Positions 36,401 to 48,400 of a DNA stretch of 64,000 bases are shown here, piece after piece. A model generated the notes under the pieces. It was not told the origin of the DNA. It saw nothing but the letters and a program-made list of their open reading frames with translations, and made no database searches. The stretch comes from Patiria miniata (taxonomy: Eukaryota > Echinodermata > Asteroidea > Valvatida > Asterinidae), in NCBI RefSeq assembly GCF_015706575.1, contig NW_024037076.1, positions 8,838,777-8,902,776 on the forward strand, written 5' to 3'. Every line of letters starts with the position of its first letter. Positions within the stretch are counted from its first letter, which is position 1. The position numbers were made by a program, and so were the translations under genes.

Positions 36401-39400
36401 GCGCGCGAGTCGCCGTAGCCATGCGCATCGGCAAAATTAAAAAGTTTTTATTCAATGTAAGATGATGTTTCTAAACCGCAGCCAAACTCACTGGTTTGAC
36501 TGGAATCCGGCTGCTTTTAGATCATGCTACGATCGAGTATAAGCTTTATGTGGCCTCTCTGGGTGCCCATACACTTTGCACTAAATTTAGTCAGGCACCA
36601 TTAATTTGCAGTCATCAGCCGACATTTGAAGAAAAAAAAAGTAAAAACAAAACGTGCGTCGCCGCAACACTTTTGGGGCAAGCTCCATATATAGGCCATC
36701 AGCATAGGCCATCAAAATTTTGGCCACCGGTATCAAATGAGGGGAATAATCGTCCTTGTGATTTTTGGCAAGGTTTTCATCTCCAGAGTTGGAAAATATG
36801 TGATAGCATTGCAGCGGTGGCAGCTTTTTAGGTGTTATCACCCTTTTTTCAAAATGTCCATCAAAATGCTTGTTACCACTCTAGGGGCGGTATACCTTGC
36901 GCATGCGCACTATAATCATTTATGCCCTGATTTGATACTGGCCAAACCCCCAGGATGATGGCCTAATACCAGAAAACGAAGCCTTTTTTGGGCCCAAGAC
37001 GAGGATATGAAATTGAATTGGGGGATTTAAATGTGTTTTTTTAATGAACAAATGTGCCAATTTTCGGACTCTATTGAAGTACCTTTGTAGGCCTAATTAT
37101 TTGTACATTTTCAATGCATACCTTCCAAAAATAATGTATTCCTTCAAAACTAAAAAGCCTGAATCCTGAAAACACAGACATTTTACATCTATTCTTCATC
37201 TCTACATTTTTAATTATCGATACACATTGATGAATACCCTTTATTAAATACAATGAACAAACAGGTGCATAATAAAACAGACGAAACTCATCCTCATTTC
37301 AGGAAAAAAGACTTGATTTATTCAGATGAGTGGAGGAATACATGTGTGCTTGTTTAATGCTTCAATGATGTATCAAATTTAATTGCTTTTTAGGGAAAAA
37401 ATAATAATTCGAGGTTATTTATTTTTTACTCTTACTTATGTCATATGTAGGCTACTATGATCTTACCTTGGATATGGCTGCCTTGTGCCATGCTATCTTT
37501 TCTACCGTATCTCCCAGTACACTGGTGTGATCCAGTCCCAGTGATGTTATGCCAATGGCCACTGGTTTCCTGCAGGAAAAAAATCATTGTATGTTGTATA
37601 TGTTACATGTGACCCTCCAGCACTAATACAGTCTGAAGTCTCTTGGGCAAATTTTGAGATACACATACATTGTACAGGGTGAGTCAAAAAAACAACATCC
37701 AAATGTCGGGACCATTGTTTTAGGGAAGTTCTGCATGTAGCATTTCCAAAGTCTAGGATATGAAAGCCTAATTTATAAGCTTTCTTTTAGTACAAGAATC
37801 ATTCAAATCACTCACATACTTTTGAAGTTATGGAATTTTAAACACAACCACCATTTTAAAGTTACGTCCATTGATCACAATAAAGTGTGCGTTCTTTCAG
37901 AAAAACGAAACAATTCACACACAACCCAATGTGATTTGATTTCGTTTTGCCGAAAGAACACTTACCTTCTGTTGATCCGTGGACAGAACTTAAAAATGGT
38001 GGTTGTGTTTATAAGTCTGTAACTTCAAACGTACATGAGTGATTGGAATGATTCTTGACTAAAAGAAAGCTTATGAATCGGGCTTTCATATCCTAGATTT
38101 TGGAAGTGCTACATGCAGAACTTCACTAAAACAATGGTCCCGACATTTGGGTTTCGTTTTTTTTACACTCACCCTGTACATGTAAACTTGTAGTGCAGTC
38201 TACAGTATATGGTTCAATGTACATGTATAAGCAAACATTATCAAATTCAGATTTAGGCGTTACAATTAACAAGACTATAAATGAAGATACATGTATTTTA
38301 CTTTCAGTGAAGTTAATTTGTAAATTTCCTAATGAGTGCATTTGAAAACTTCAATGACAACCTTCTTGATTATTAGTTTCAAATTCTATACATCATTGGA
38401 AAGCTTTAATATTCAATGTCCTTTTCCAATGAGCCCAAATCCTAGTTTTCAAAAAGTGACCGGTTTTGTCCTGGAGGGACACATTTGACCAAACTTGAAA
38501 AAGAAAAGTCACAATGTCAAATTAATCATGTTAATTATGTATTCCCAAAATGAATAAATATCATCAACAACGCACATCATAATATTAATACATGTATCAT
38601 CCAACAATTAATATCATTAAAATTATTGGCAACTGTGAACATCAGTGGTATTTATATCACAAAATATTAATCTGGATTTGATATTTAAATCTGTTTATTT
38701 AATACATGTATGTATGAATGTGTTAACAAATTATAAAGCCAATGTGAAGTACTATTGGTTCAAAATTTGGAGTGAAAGGATCCGTTCTGAGAATGTAAGT
38801 CACAATATGACCAGTGCACTCAAATCTTTCTCATAAAACTCCTTCATGTTTTATGATAAGACAGTCCAATTATACTTCTGAAACTTCTGCAAGAACTGTT
38901 TCTACATGTACATTTGCTGCCTTGGCTTTAGTTTGGCCTACTTTGGAAAACAGGTAATTTTCCTAGGCCTTCTGAAATCAAGAAAAAAATCTGTTAAAAT
39001 TTCAGATATATACCAAATGAAACTTCTCACAGGATTTTAAATTTAGTAACAAAGGTGATCAGTTATAAAACTGGTCAAAAAATTTACAAGTCAAGATATG
39101 TGATGCGATCAGGCTAAATGATTTGTCGGGAACGGTAGGACCACTTTATCACATTTCGTGGTGTTCCGACTTCCATAATTAAAACTACAAATGGCACCAG
39201 CATGTTTTCACAGCAGTAATGCTGAGATTGTGCTCTTTTCAAATCTGTACAAAAAAAAATTGACCAGGGTCGACAAACGACTCATTTAGCTTGATTGCAT
39301 CACATATTATAATGCTTTTGTGCAATTGCTGAATACAATACCTTATAACATTGGTGCAGTCATAGGATCCACCAAGGCCAACTTCAACGACAGCAACATC

Positions 39401-42400
39401 AACCTAAAAAAATAATAAATGGAAATATTTACAATTACCACTGAATCCTTTTTTGGTCTTGTTCCCTTTTTCATGGAAACAATTTCAACTTTACACAAAT
39501 TACCCCTTTAAACGTATTAGGAATTTGTCTAACAATTTGTAGTTGTCCATATTGATAAAACTGTAATAACAGATCTTGTTAATCCTGACCTTCCCAAATC
39601 TCCCATATCCTCTTTGCAAAATGGAGGATTTTGCAGGATTGAGGCTATATGGAAAACAAAATGTATGGCTGATTTTGCAGGATGCACTAGGTGTCAACAC
39701 CAAACCTGCTAAGTTTCAGCTCAGTGGACATTACAGTTTTCGAAAAAACTGTGCAAAACTTTACACCGCCTTCTGATCATGAAACGTGAGTTCGTCATTA
39801 TAACTCTTTATTCCATAAAACAGCCAATTGGCTGATCGTTGGAAATCGCCTACATTTCTTGATTTCTTCTAAATGACAGCAAGCCAGACAAAATAATGTC
39901 ACGGGCTGTTTATAATACCAGTACGATCATTCATAGGTTACAAAATGTACTTTTGGGGTAAATGCAAAGATCCTATGTGCAGTAAAAACTGTCTTACAAG
40001 GGCAAATACATTTCCCAAATATATATCTTGGTAAAATGACCTTTTCCTCAAGGAAAACGTGGAAAGCCAGTACGGTGAGAAACCGGAAGTAAGCGGGCAT
40101 CTCCCCACCATGGGATGCCTTGCTTTCCTCCAAGCGATCAAAGATCTTCGTGAAGTAATCAGTGAAGACATCCTTGGGTAAGGGTCTGCCGTTGATGCGA
40201 ATTCGCTCCCGGACCTCAACCAGGTGCGGTGAGCTGTGCATAGGAAGTTCGGAAACGACAATTTGCAAAAATCACTCATGGAAATTGGTGTGATTTGAGG
40301 CTTTGCATGGTGCAGAGCATAGCTTCGGAGGAGAGTGGTGATGAAACATGCTACATGTATGTGGAGTGAAGGAGAAGAGTTTTCTGGTTATATTAGAGTT
40401 AGTCACTACACATGGTGTTCATGTCCGTGTATATGGATCATTCTAGAAATGTGTGGTCCACTTTTTCCCCTTAATTTTTCACTTTTCCTTAATTCTGATG
40501 CACTCCTTAACCCCTACCCTCCAGGATGCACTGGTGTTGGTAGCTGAATGCATCCAAGTGCACCAGACTTTTCCACCTGATGCACTGTGTTGCGACTGGC
40601 AGGGTTAGGGTTAATGTAGTCATCCTCCGAGTGATTATGAATAGCAATTAAACTACCTGCCCAATAATGACAAAAAATAGTTTGAAGTCATTCTTAATGA
40701 TACTCAAATGTATACGCTACATGTACACGTAACTGGAACAGGACAATATCACACTTTTTTGGACCCTAAATTTACAGAAAGCCTCCTCCCCCAATTTTTG
40801 TCAACATTACGTAGAGCTCTGGCTTGTTTTTGTAACTTAGGCCCAGTGGTCACTGAATCCTGCAAACGATACCCAATCATCATAGAGGGCATTGCATACA
40901 GCACTTCACTTGTCACTTTTTGTTTGCATAACTTTGAGCTGAACAACAGCTTCCTGTGAAATCGAACAACCATTACTCGGTTTCAAAACAATTTGGTTAA
41001 CCGGATTTTGGAATCTCCGATTTCTCCCGCCACTAAAACACACAGCTCAAGCCACAACAGTGCAAGCAATACCTGAAGAATCCTGTCTTGAAACCACTAG
41101 CTCGCAGCATGCTCTCACACATGGCACAGACGGATCCCTTGCCTTTAGTCCCACTCACATGGATAATAGAAAGGTCATCCAACTGCTCCACCTGTAAAAA
41201 AAAGAAGAAGAAAGGAAACGTTGAACCACTGATTCGTCAGTACAAAATCTCAAATATGGCATTTTCCCTTCACTGTAAACTTAGTGCTGCTTCAATTCAG
41301 TTCAATTCAATGCAACATTGTTTGCCTTATACAACACCGGAGCAAATCCTCGTCATCTGATCTGTGGGTTGTTGATCACATGTCATTGAATTATTTGTCC
41401 AAACCCACAGCCCAGCTGCACCGCAAAAATAGAAGTTCTATTCCACGGTGAATAGAAGTTCAATTCACGGTGAATAGAAGTTCAATTGCATCACACTATG
41501 TGATTTTAAAGAGGTTGTGGAATGCTCGAAGATATTTCCGTCATTTTTCGGGTATATTTAGCCTAAGGTGTGATGAAATAAAAACGACTATTGTTTCTGT
41601 CATGAAATGAGTACAAAAGGTACTTTTTAAGAGCTGTTTTTCAGGTCCAGTTTCGACCCGAACGTGCAATTGTGTAAAAGTCGTCGTTGCGGGCAGCAAA
41701 CAAAACACAGTAAATCATGACGTAATAAACAGGACTCGTGTATGCTACTGTGTATCGGGAGTCCTGTTTATTACGTCACGATTTACTGTGTTTTGTTTGC
41801 TGCCCGCAACGACAACTTTTTTACACAATTGCACGTTCGGGTCGAAACTGGACCTGAAAAACAGCTCTCAAAAGTACTTTTTGTACTCATTTCATGACAG
41901 AAACAATAGTCGTTTTTATTTCATCACACCTTAGGCTATATATACCCGAAAAATGACGGAAATGTCTTCGAGCATTCCACAACCTCTTTAACTACTCAAC
42001 AACCAATAGGCCGTATGTGTTACACTCCCGTAAAAAAAAGTGCAGAAAATGAGTTCCGTAGTACCGGTTGGAGAATTAAGTAAACTTTGTGTGTTCATAC
42101 TCAGTTTGTTGTCCTGAATCCAAAAATTAATGTTTTCAGTGGAACGCAATGGAGCATGACCTACCTTAAGGGCCCATTCCATTCAGATACATGTACAATG
42201 TACATGTACATGTAAAGAACAGGCTCCCACACCTTTTTCAGGGGCGTTATCAAATAGTGCAGTCAAACACTGAACACTGTGTCATGAGGTTTATACTCAT
42301 AGTGTTATTTATGTGATTGTGGTGGAAAATAGTAAAGCTCCTTTGGAATTAGTTCCGCATACAATATTTTTACTGACCAATCTGTAGAGCAATCAAGCTT

Positions 42401-45400
42401 AATACGACAAAAAAGCAGATGATCACCTGCAGGGTCTCATACATGTACTCTTTTAATAACTCTTTCAAAGAGTATCTTATCTCCCAATATGTAGCATAGT
42501 TTTGTTTTGTTATTTTCCTTCAGTTTGTTCTCCACTGTTGCCACCTCTCTTGCTGTTTTTCGTTTTTTTTCCACGTCATTTTTAAAAATGTATTTCTGGT
42601 CAGATCATTTTGTCCTCTTGTTTATCTTTGTCCTTGACTTAATTAATTAATTAACAATACAATTATTTCATGTCTTGGCTTATTAGGATTGTGCCTCCGC
42701 CATTTTGTATTTTGCTTTCTGTTATTCAGTATGGAAATAAATATTGAATTGAATTGAATTGAATACTACACTCAACCACAAAAGAAAGTCCCCCCCCCCT
42801 CAATCTTGCTCAAACTACGACTGATCAGTATAGAAATTCCTTAGCAATCCAGCCATACTTTTTGTTTAGCCCAAAACCATGAAAACAGTGATAACGTGTA
42901 CAAAATTATGCAATTTATGACAAAATAATGGTTCAATTCAATGCAACATTGTTTGCCTTATACAACACCTGAACAAATCCTCGTCATCTGATCTCTGGGT
43001 TGTTGATCACGTCATTGAATTATTTGTCCCAACCCACAGCCCAGCAGCACCGCAAAAATAGAAGTTCTATTCCACGGTTAATAGAAGTTCAATTGCATCA
43101 CACTATGTGGTTTTAAAGCTATAGTCCATCATTTGCAGCTATCCGAAAAGTAACTGGCGCAATTATTGTTGAAAAACTAACTTGGTTGAAAGATAGTAAG
43201 GGGACTAAACTCCCTGTGAAATTATTCTTTCTGGGAAGCTGTCATTTTGAAGTAATCAACGAAAGAAGGCATTTCCAACGTTGATTCTTAAGAAGCACCG
43301 TAGGAAAATTTAAATTAGTAGTTCGTTTTGTTATTCAGCGAAGCGCGCACAAGTATTTGAACGACGCACACGCGCGCGGTTGTTATAATTCGTCGGATTA
43401 GTGCGGGACGTCGCGTATAGTTACAATTCAAAACAATTCAAAACATGATTCAACAACTTTTGATTTGAAATTGAGATCTTAGAATGCTGTTTTTCTCGGA
43501 ATGTACAGCTGAAGCTTAGCTGAAACTTCATCAGGTTAGTTGCTCAGTATCCTTCATTAGATTTTGAACTCTTTTGTTGCTTCAAACGAACAAAATGTAC
43601 AAATTACAAATGATGGACTGTAGCTTTAACTACTCAACAACCAACAGGCCGTAAGTGTTACACTCCCGTAAAAAAAAGTGCAGAAAATGAGTTCCGTAGT
43701 ACCGGTTGGAGAATTAAGTAAACTTTGTGTGTTCATACTCAGTTTGTTGTCCTGAATCCAAAAATTAATGTTTTCAGTGGAACGCAATGGGACATGACCT
43801 ACCTTTAGGGCCCATTCCATTCAGATACATGTAAAGAACACGCTCCCGCACCTTTTTCAGGGGCGTTATCAAATAGTGCAGTCAAACACTGAACACTGTG
43901 TCATGAGGTTTATACTCATAGTGTTATTTATGCGATTGTGGTGGAAAATAGTAAAGCTCCTTTGGAATTAGTTCCGCACACAATATTTTTACTGACCAAT
44001 CTGTAGAGCAATCGAGCTTAAAACGACAAAAAAGCAGACGATCACCTGCAGGGTCTCATACATGTACTCTTTTAATGACTCTTTCAAAGAGTATCTTATC
44101 TCCCAATATGTAGCATAGTTTTGTTTTGTTATTTTCCTTCAGTTTGTTCTCCACTGTTGCCACCTCTCTTGCTGTTTTTCGGTTTTTTTCCACGTCATTT
44201 TTAAAAATGTATTTCTGGTCAGATCATTTTGTCCTCTTGTTTATCTTTGTCCTTGACTTAATTAATTAATTAACAATATAATTATTTCATGTCTTGGCTT
44301 ATTAGGATTGTGCCTCCGCCATTTTGTATTTTGCTTTCTGTTATTCAGTATGGAAATAAATATTGAATTGAATTGAATTGAATACTACACTCAACCACAA
44401 AAGAAAGTCCCCCCCCTCAATCTTGCTCAAACTACGACTGATCAGTATAGAAATTCCTTAGCAATCCAGCCATACTTTTTGTTTAGCCCAAAACCATGAA
44501 AACAGTGATAACGTGTACAAAATTATGCAATTTATGACAAAATAATGGTATCGAAAAAAAGGTGCAATTTTGTATGCGTGCAAGGTGAGGGTGAACCACA
44601 ACTTGCACGTATACAAAAGTGCAACTGTTTTTGGTATCATTTGTCATAAATTGCATACATTCGTACACATTATCACTGTTTTGGGTCAATTAGACATGTT
44701 AGAGAGTATGGCTGGATTGCTAAGGATTTTCTGTACTAATTAGTCATTATTTTTTTGAGCGAGAGCTGCTCAGAAGTTTTTGAGTTAGACAAAAAAGTAT
44801 TGGAAGGGGGGACTTTCTTTTTGGTTGAGTTTATTTAGAGCAGGTACGGCACGGTAATTAAAGGGCCAAAGGGGGGAATTTCAAGGCCCCATTTCACCCC
44901 CAAGTTCCATTTGATTGCATTGGCAAAGTCAATATTAGATTTGCTGTGATTTAAACTATTGATAAATGAAACTGAGTTATATTCAATTCCACGTCAGGTA
45001 CAATGCACTACGAGTTGACACAATAACCGGGAGTGTAACACGGCCTACAAGCCTAGCAGGGCTGGCTTGCTGGTTTCAATTCTTCATTCATACCATCATT
45101 CCAGCTCTTTGGAGGAATTCTTCCACTTTTTTGATGTTTCCCTGAGCCCTTTCATTGAGCTTGTTGTTCACGACATTGGCCAACACTGACGCATTACTCT
45201 GTAGGGTGTTCAGTCTCTTCACTGCTTCCTACAATAAATAAAAAATGCATAAAAAAACTCACCATTTTTTAACTTTTGTGATTATTTCCATCATTACAAT
45301 TTCTCACTCGAGAGCTCCAATTTGTGTTGACATTAACTGCATGTTTTCCTTAAAGACAAATTAGCAATTCAATGACAATTCAGTTTAATGCAGTGCCACA

Positions 45401-48400
45401 CTTCAGAAGCAGGAAGATGCCAACTCCGAGAAACGTTTTGAGAGAAAATTCTTTATCAGCTAATTTATGCACAAATTGGTTGTAATGGAACTGGTTATTC
45501 AGAAAACTGCAGTTTGCAAAACTCAAAATTTAACCCTGACCTTCCCAAATCCTCCAAAATCCTCTTAGCAAAATGGATCGAGGCTACATGAGAAAGGTGT
45601 GGCTGATTTGTTTGCAGATGCACTGTGTGAAGGTCTTGGGCCGGACCTTGTGTTGTTTATGCTCAGCCGTCCATAAATTTAGGCCTACATGTAGATTATA
45701 CATGTACTTAAAATCTTCTGCACTGCTCCAGGATGTCACTGGCTCTGCCTCCACATATTGACAGTGATTGCTGGAGGATTTTGCAGGAATGAGGCAGTGG
45801 TCACCCCTCCAAGGAGCACATTCAAGAAATAACGGAGGATTGAGGCTGTATGCAATTTTTACATGGAGGCAGTTGGAGGACTTAGCAAGATTGAGGTTGC
45901 ATCCTAGCAAAAAAGGGTCAATCAAATCAGAACAGTTTTTTGATGTTTTTTTTTCAAATGAAGCAGACTCCTCCCCCCCCCTTTTTTCCCCCAAAACAAT
46001 TGTAAATTCTGTGTTGGGACGTGCTTGAAATAGGAGAATGACTATTTCCAAACAAAAAAAAAGAAAAGATTTTCAGTCAAAAAAGATTGTTTTCAATATT
46101 TCCTCTACTAAATTTTTTACATTTTTGTTTACTTTCTGCATTATTAAGCTTCCAGACAGTCTCAAATGTCAAAACATTGTGGACTGACACACAAACATTG
46201 TTTATTTAGCTTTACTAGACTTTGAGCTCTTTTATTTTGGGACCAACTATAAATATTCCTCAGACTAATATTTAGGATTTATCAATTGTTATGATTGTTA
46301 CCCGTTAAAGGTTAGGGCCTATAGGGCCTACAACACTTGCAAACAAACCACAAAACCACCAAATTATTAAGAAATACCTTACTTCACTGTAAGTGAATAA
46401 CAGTCTCAAGCAACCTGTTAAATCACGGCACCTAAGTATGCTATAAAATATGAACCCACAAATCCATTAATTTCTGAAAATTACAGCAAACTCAAATGTT
46501 GTATGTACCTTTAAGTCTTTAGGACCAAAACAAGATTAAAGTTGGCACAGTTCGTATCCAAATTCTCAGGATATTTTTACAAGAGAACTGTTATTAAAAA
46601 GGGCAGGTCAGTTTATCAGCCTTTCTGATAAAAATTGGCAGTGGTCCAATACTTTGTGATAAGCTTGAACATACAGGTACATGTATATTCATACAGGTAC
46701 GGTATATAACTTTTGTACTGATATAAAGATACATGTAGTAATGTAAACAGTGACGTCTAACCATGAAGAATAGGGTGCAATACTTCTGGCACATGCACAC
46801 ATATGTACAATTATGTACATACAAGATACATAATGGTCATCAATTTTATTTCACATTTATTAACCAAAAGCCTTGAAAATAGATGACAAAAACCATCTGC
46901 TGGTCTTCGAGATGATGTGCCCGGGGAAAATCTTGAGAATATCACTTGGTACTTAATTGGTTGGTTCTCCTAAATACTCAGCAGGGGAGTTTTAACAGGA
47001 GGCCAGAAACACCGCGGCTAACCCCTTCTCTTAGCGATAATTGTTAAGACTGGGTTCTTTTACGTGCATTGCTTTACACAACACAAAGGACCTACATGTA
47101 TGGCTTACGTCCTATCCGCAGGACGAATCAACAATGGTCAAGTGCCTTGCTTAAGGGCACAAGTGTCCAGACCTGGGCTCTAACCCCCTTTTGCTGCCTC
47201 TGAAACACCAGAGCACGAGTCTGGTGTGCAGTGCTCTTAACCGATAGGCCATACATGTATGACACCCCACTCATCATGTCTCCATAAAATCCGCAGATCC
47301 AAAATAAGACAGTCACTATGATTAAACCACAACACCAAAAAAGCTGTGTTTCTTTGGACATGTCCAAAGGATGCACAATGGCAGGTACCCAAACATTCTT
47401 CTGGTAGCTAATATCCAAGGAACTCGCCTAAAAGGACGACCAGCTAAATAAAAGGTGGACAGCCTGCTTCAAAGCAGACTGAGCAAAAGAAACCTGACAT
47501 CTCTGGTAGAGGCAGGAAGGATGGCCAAGGACAGAAAAGCATGACACGATAACATGGAACACATACATGTAACAACTTCTTGACAAGTTTGAAGTGCCAA
47601 GTGATACAACGTCTGCGCTGATGTCTTGAGTCAACCAGAAGCAAAATACTTTGTCAGTGACTTCACATTTACCAGAATTACTCCAACCTGTAAAAATAAC
47701 CTGGTGCCCCGCCATGCTTTCCCAGGCACCTGCCAAGCTCAAAAAGTGGCTGTCATGCTTAAAAAGTTGCCCGCCATGCTTTAAAAAAAAAATAAATAAA
47801 AATAAACAAGACAAACAAGTGGGACTACCCTTACCCTCCAGGGTATATTTTGGCCAGAAACTCTGCCTAAAGCAGTAGCATGCAACACTTGTCAAACTGA
47901 CAAGCCTGCCCATTGTAGCAATCCATCAGATCAAAAGTCTCAAGGCCAAACTGCCTCAGAGTCCCTGGTCACTGATGCATTAAAAAAGATGATGCTGAGC
48001 CAGTATTGTATTTAACTGTTACTGTTTTAGAAATGGCCTAAAAAGCTGTTATCCATACATATTATGTAAATTACATGTTTGTTCATCTGCAAATAGCAAC
48101 CCCTAGCATTAATTTAATTAAGAAATGTATAACTGCAAATAGCGTCCCTAACATTAGTTAAACAATGCGTGTTTGTAAAGAAAGTTGCCTAAAACGTGGT
48201 GTTTAAAAGCATGAGGAGGGCATATTAAATACAATGTAATACGTACCTGTATACAGTGTACCTAAACTAAAGCATACATGTAGAAAATAATTCAGAAATG
48301 GGCAAATGAAATTGCAAGCCAATGAAAATTCAGACCGAGATCCTAATTTTGCTGTGGTTTCAGATGGAATGGGCTCCTGAGGTAAAGATCAACGTTATGA

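Larger units (their letters stand above)
41301..44548. repeat. 1.6-kb tandem duplication inside FPGS intron 2
   Basis: Unit 1 is 41301-42931 and unit 2 is 42932-44548, in direct orientation. Both begin TTCAATTCAATGCAACATTG and share flanking sequence, a LINE 3' end and the left half of a palindromic element. They differ by a different MITE at one shared TTAA (41506-41991 against 43113-43629). Outside the MITEs identity is very high, so the duplication is recent. The paired 64-codon open frames at 41988-42182 and 43626-43820 are part of it and are not called genes. Confidence 0.93.

Noticed and set aside
41988-43820. Two near-identical 64-codon minus-strand frames (41988-42182 and 43626-43820)
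   Set aside because: The similarity is due to the tandem duplication, and the frames differ by changes that show no bias to silent sites.
47428-47913. 161-codon minus-strand frame in FPGS intron 1
   Set aside because: No domain, low-complexity stretches and no similarity that I can name. The exon 1 to exon 2 join is in phase without it.
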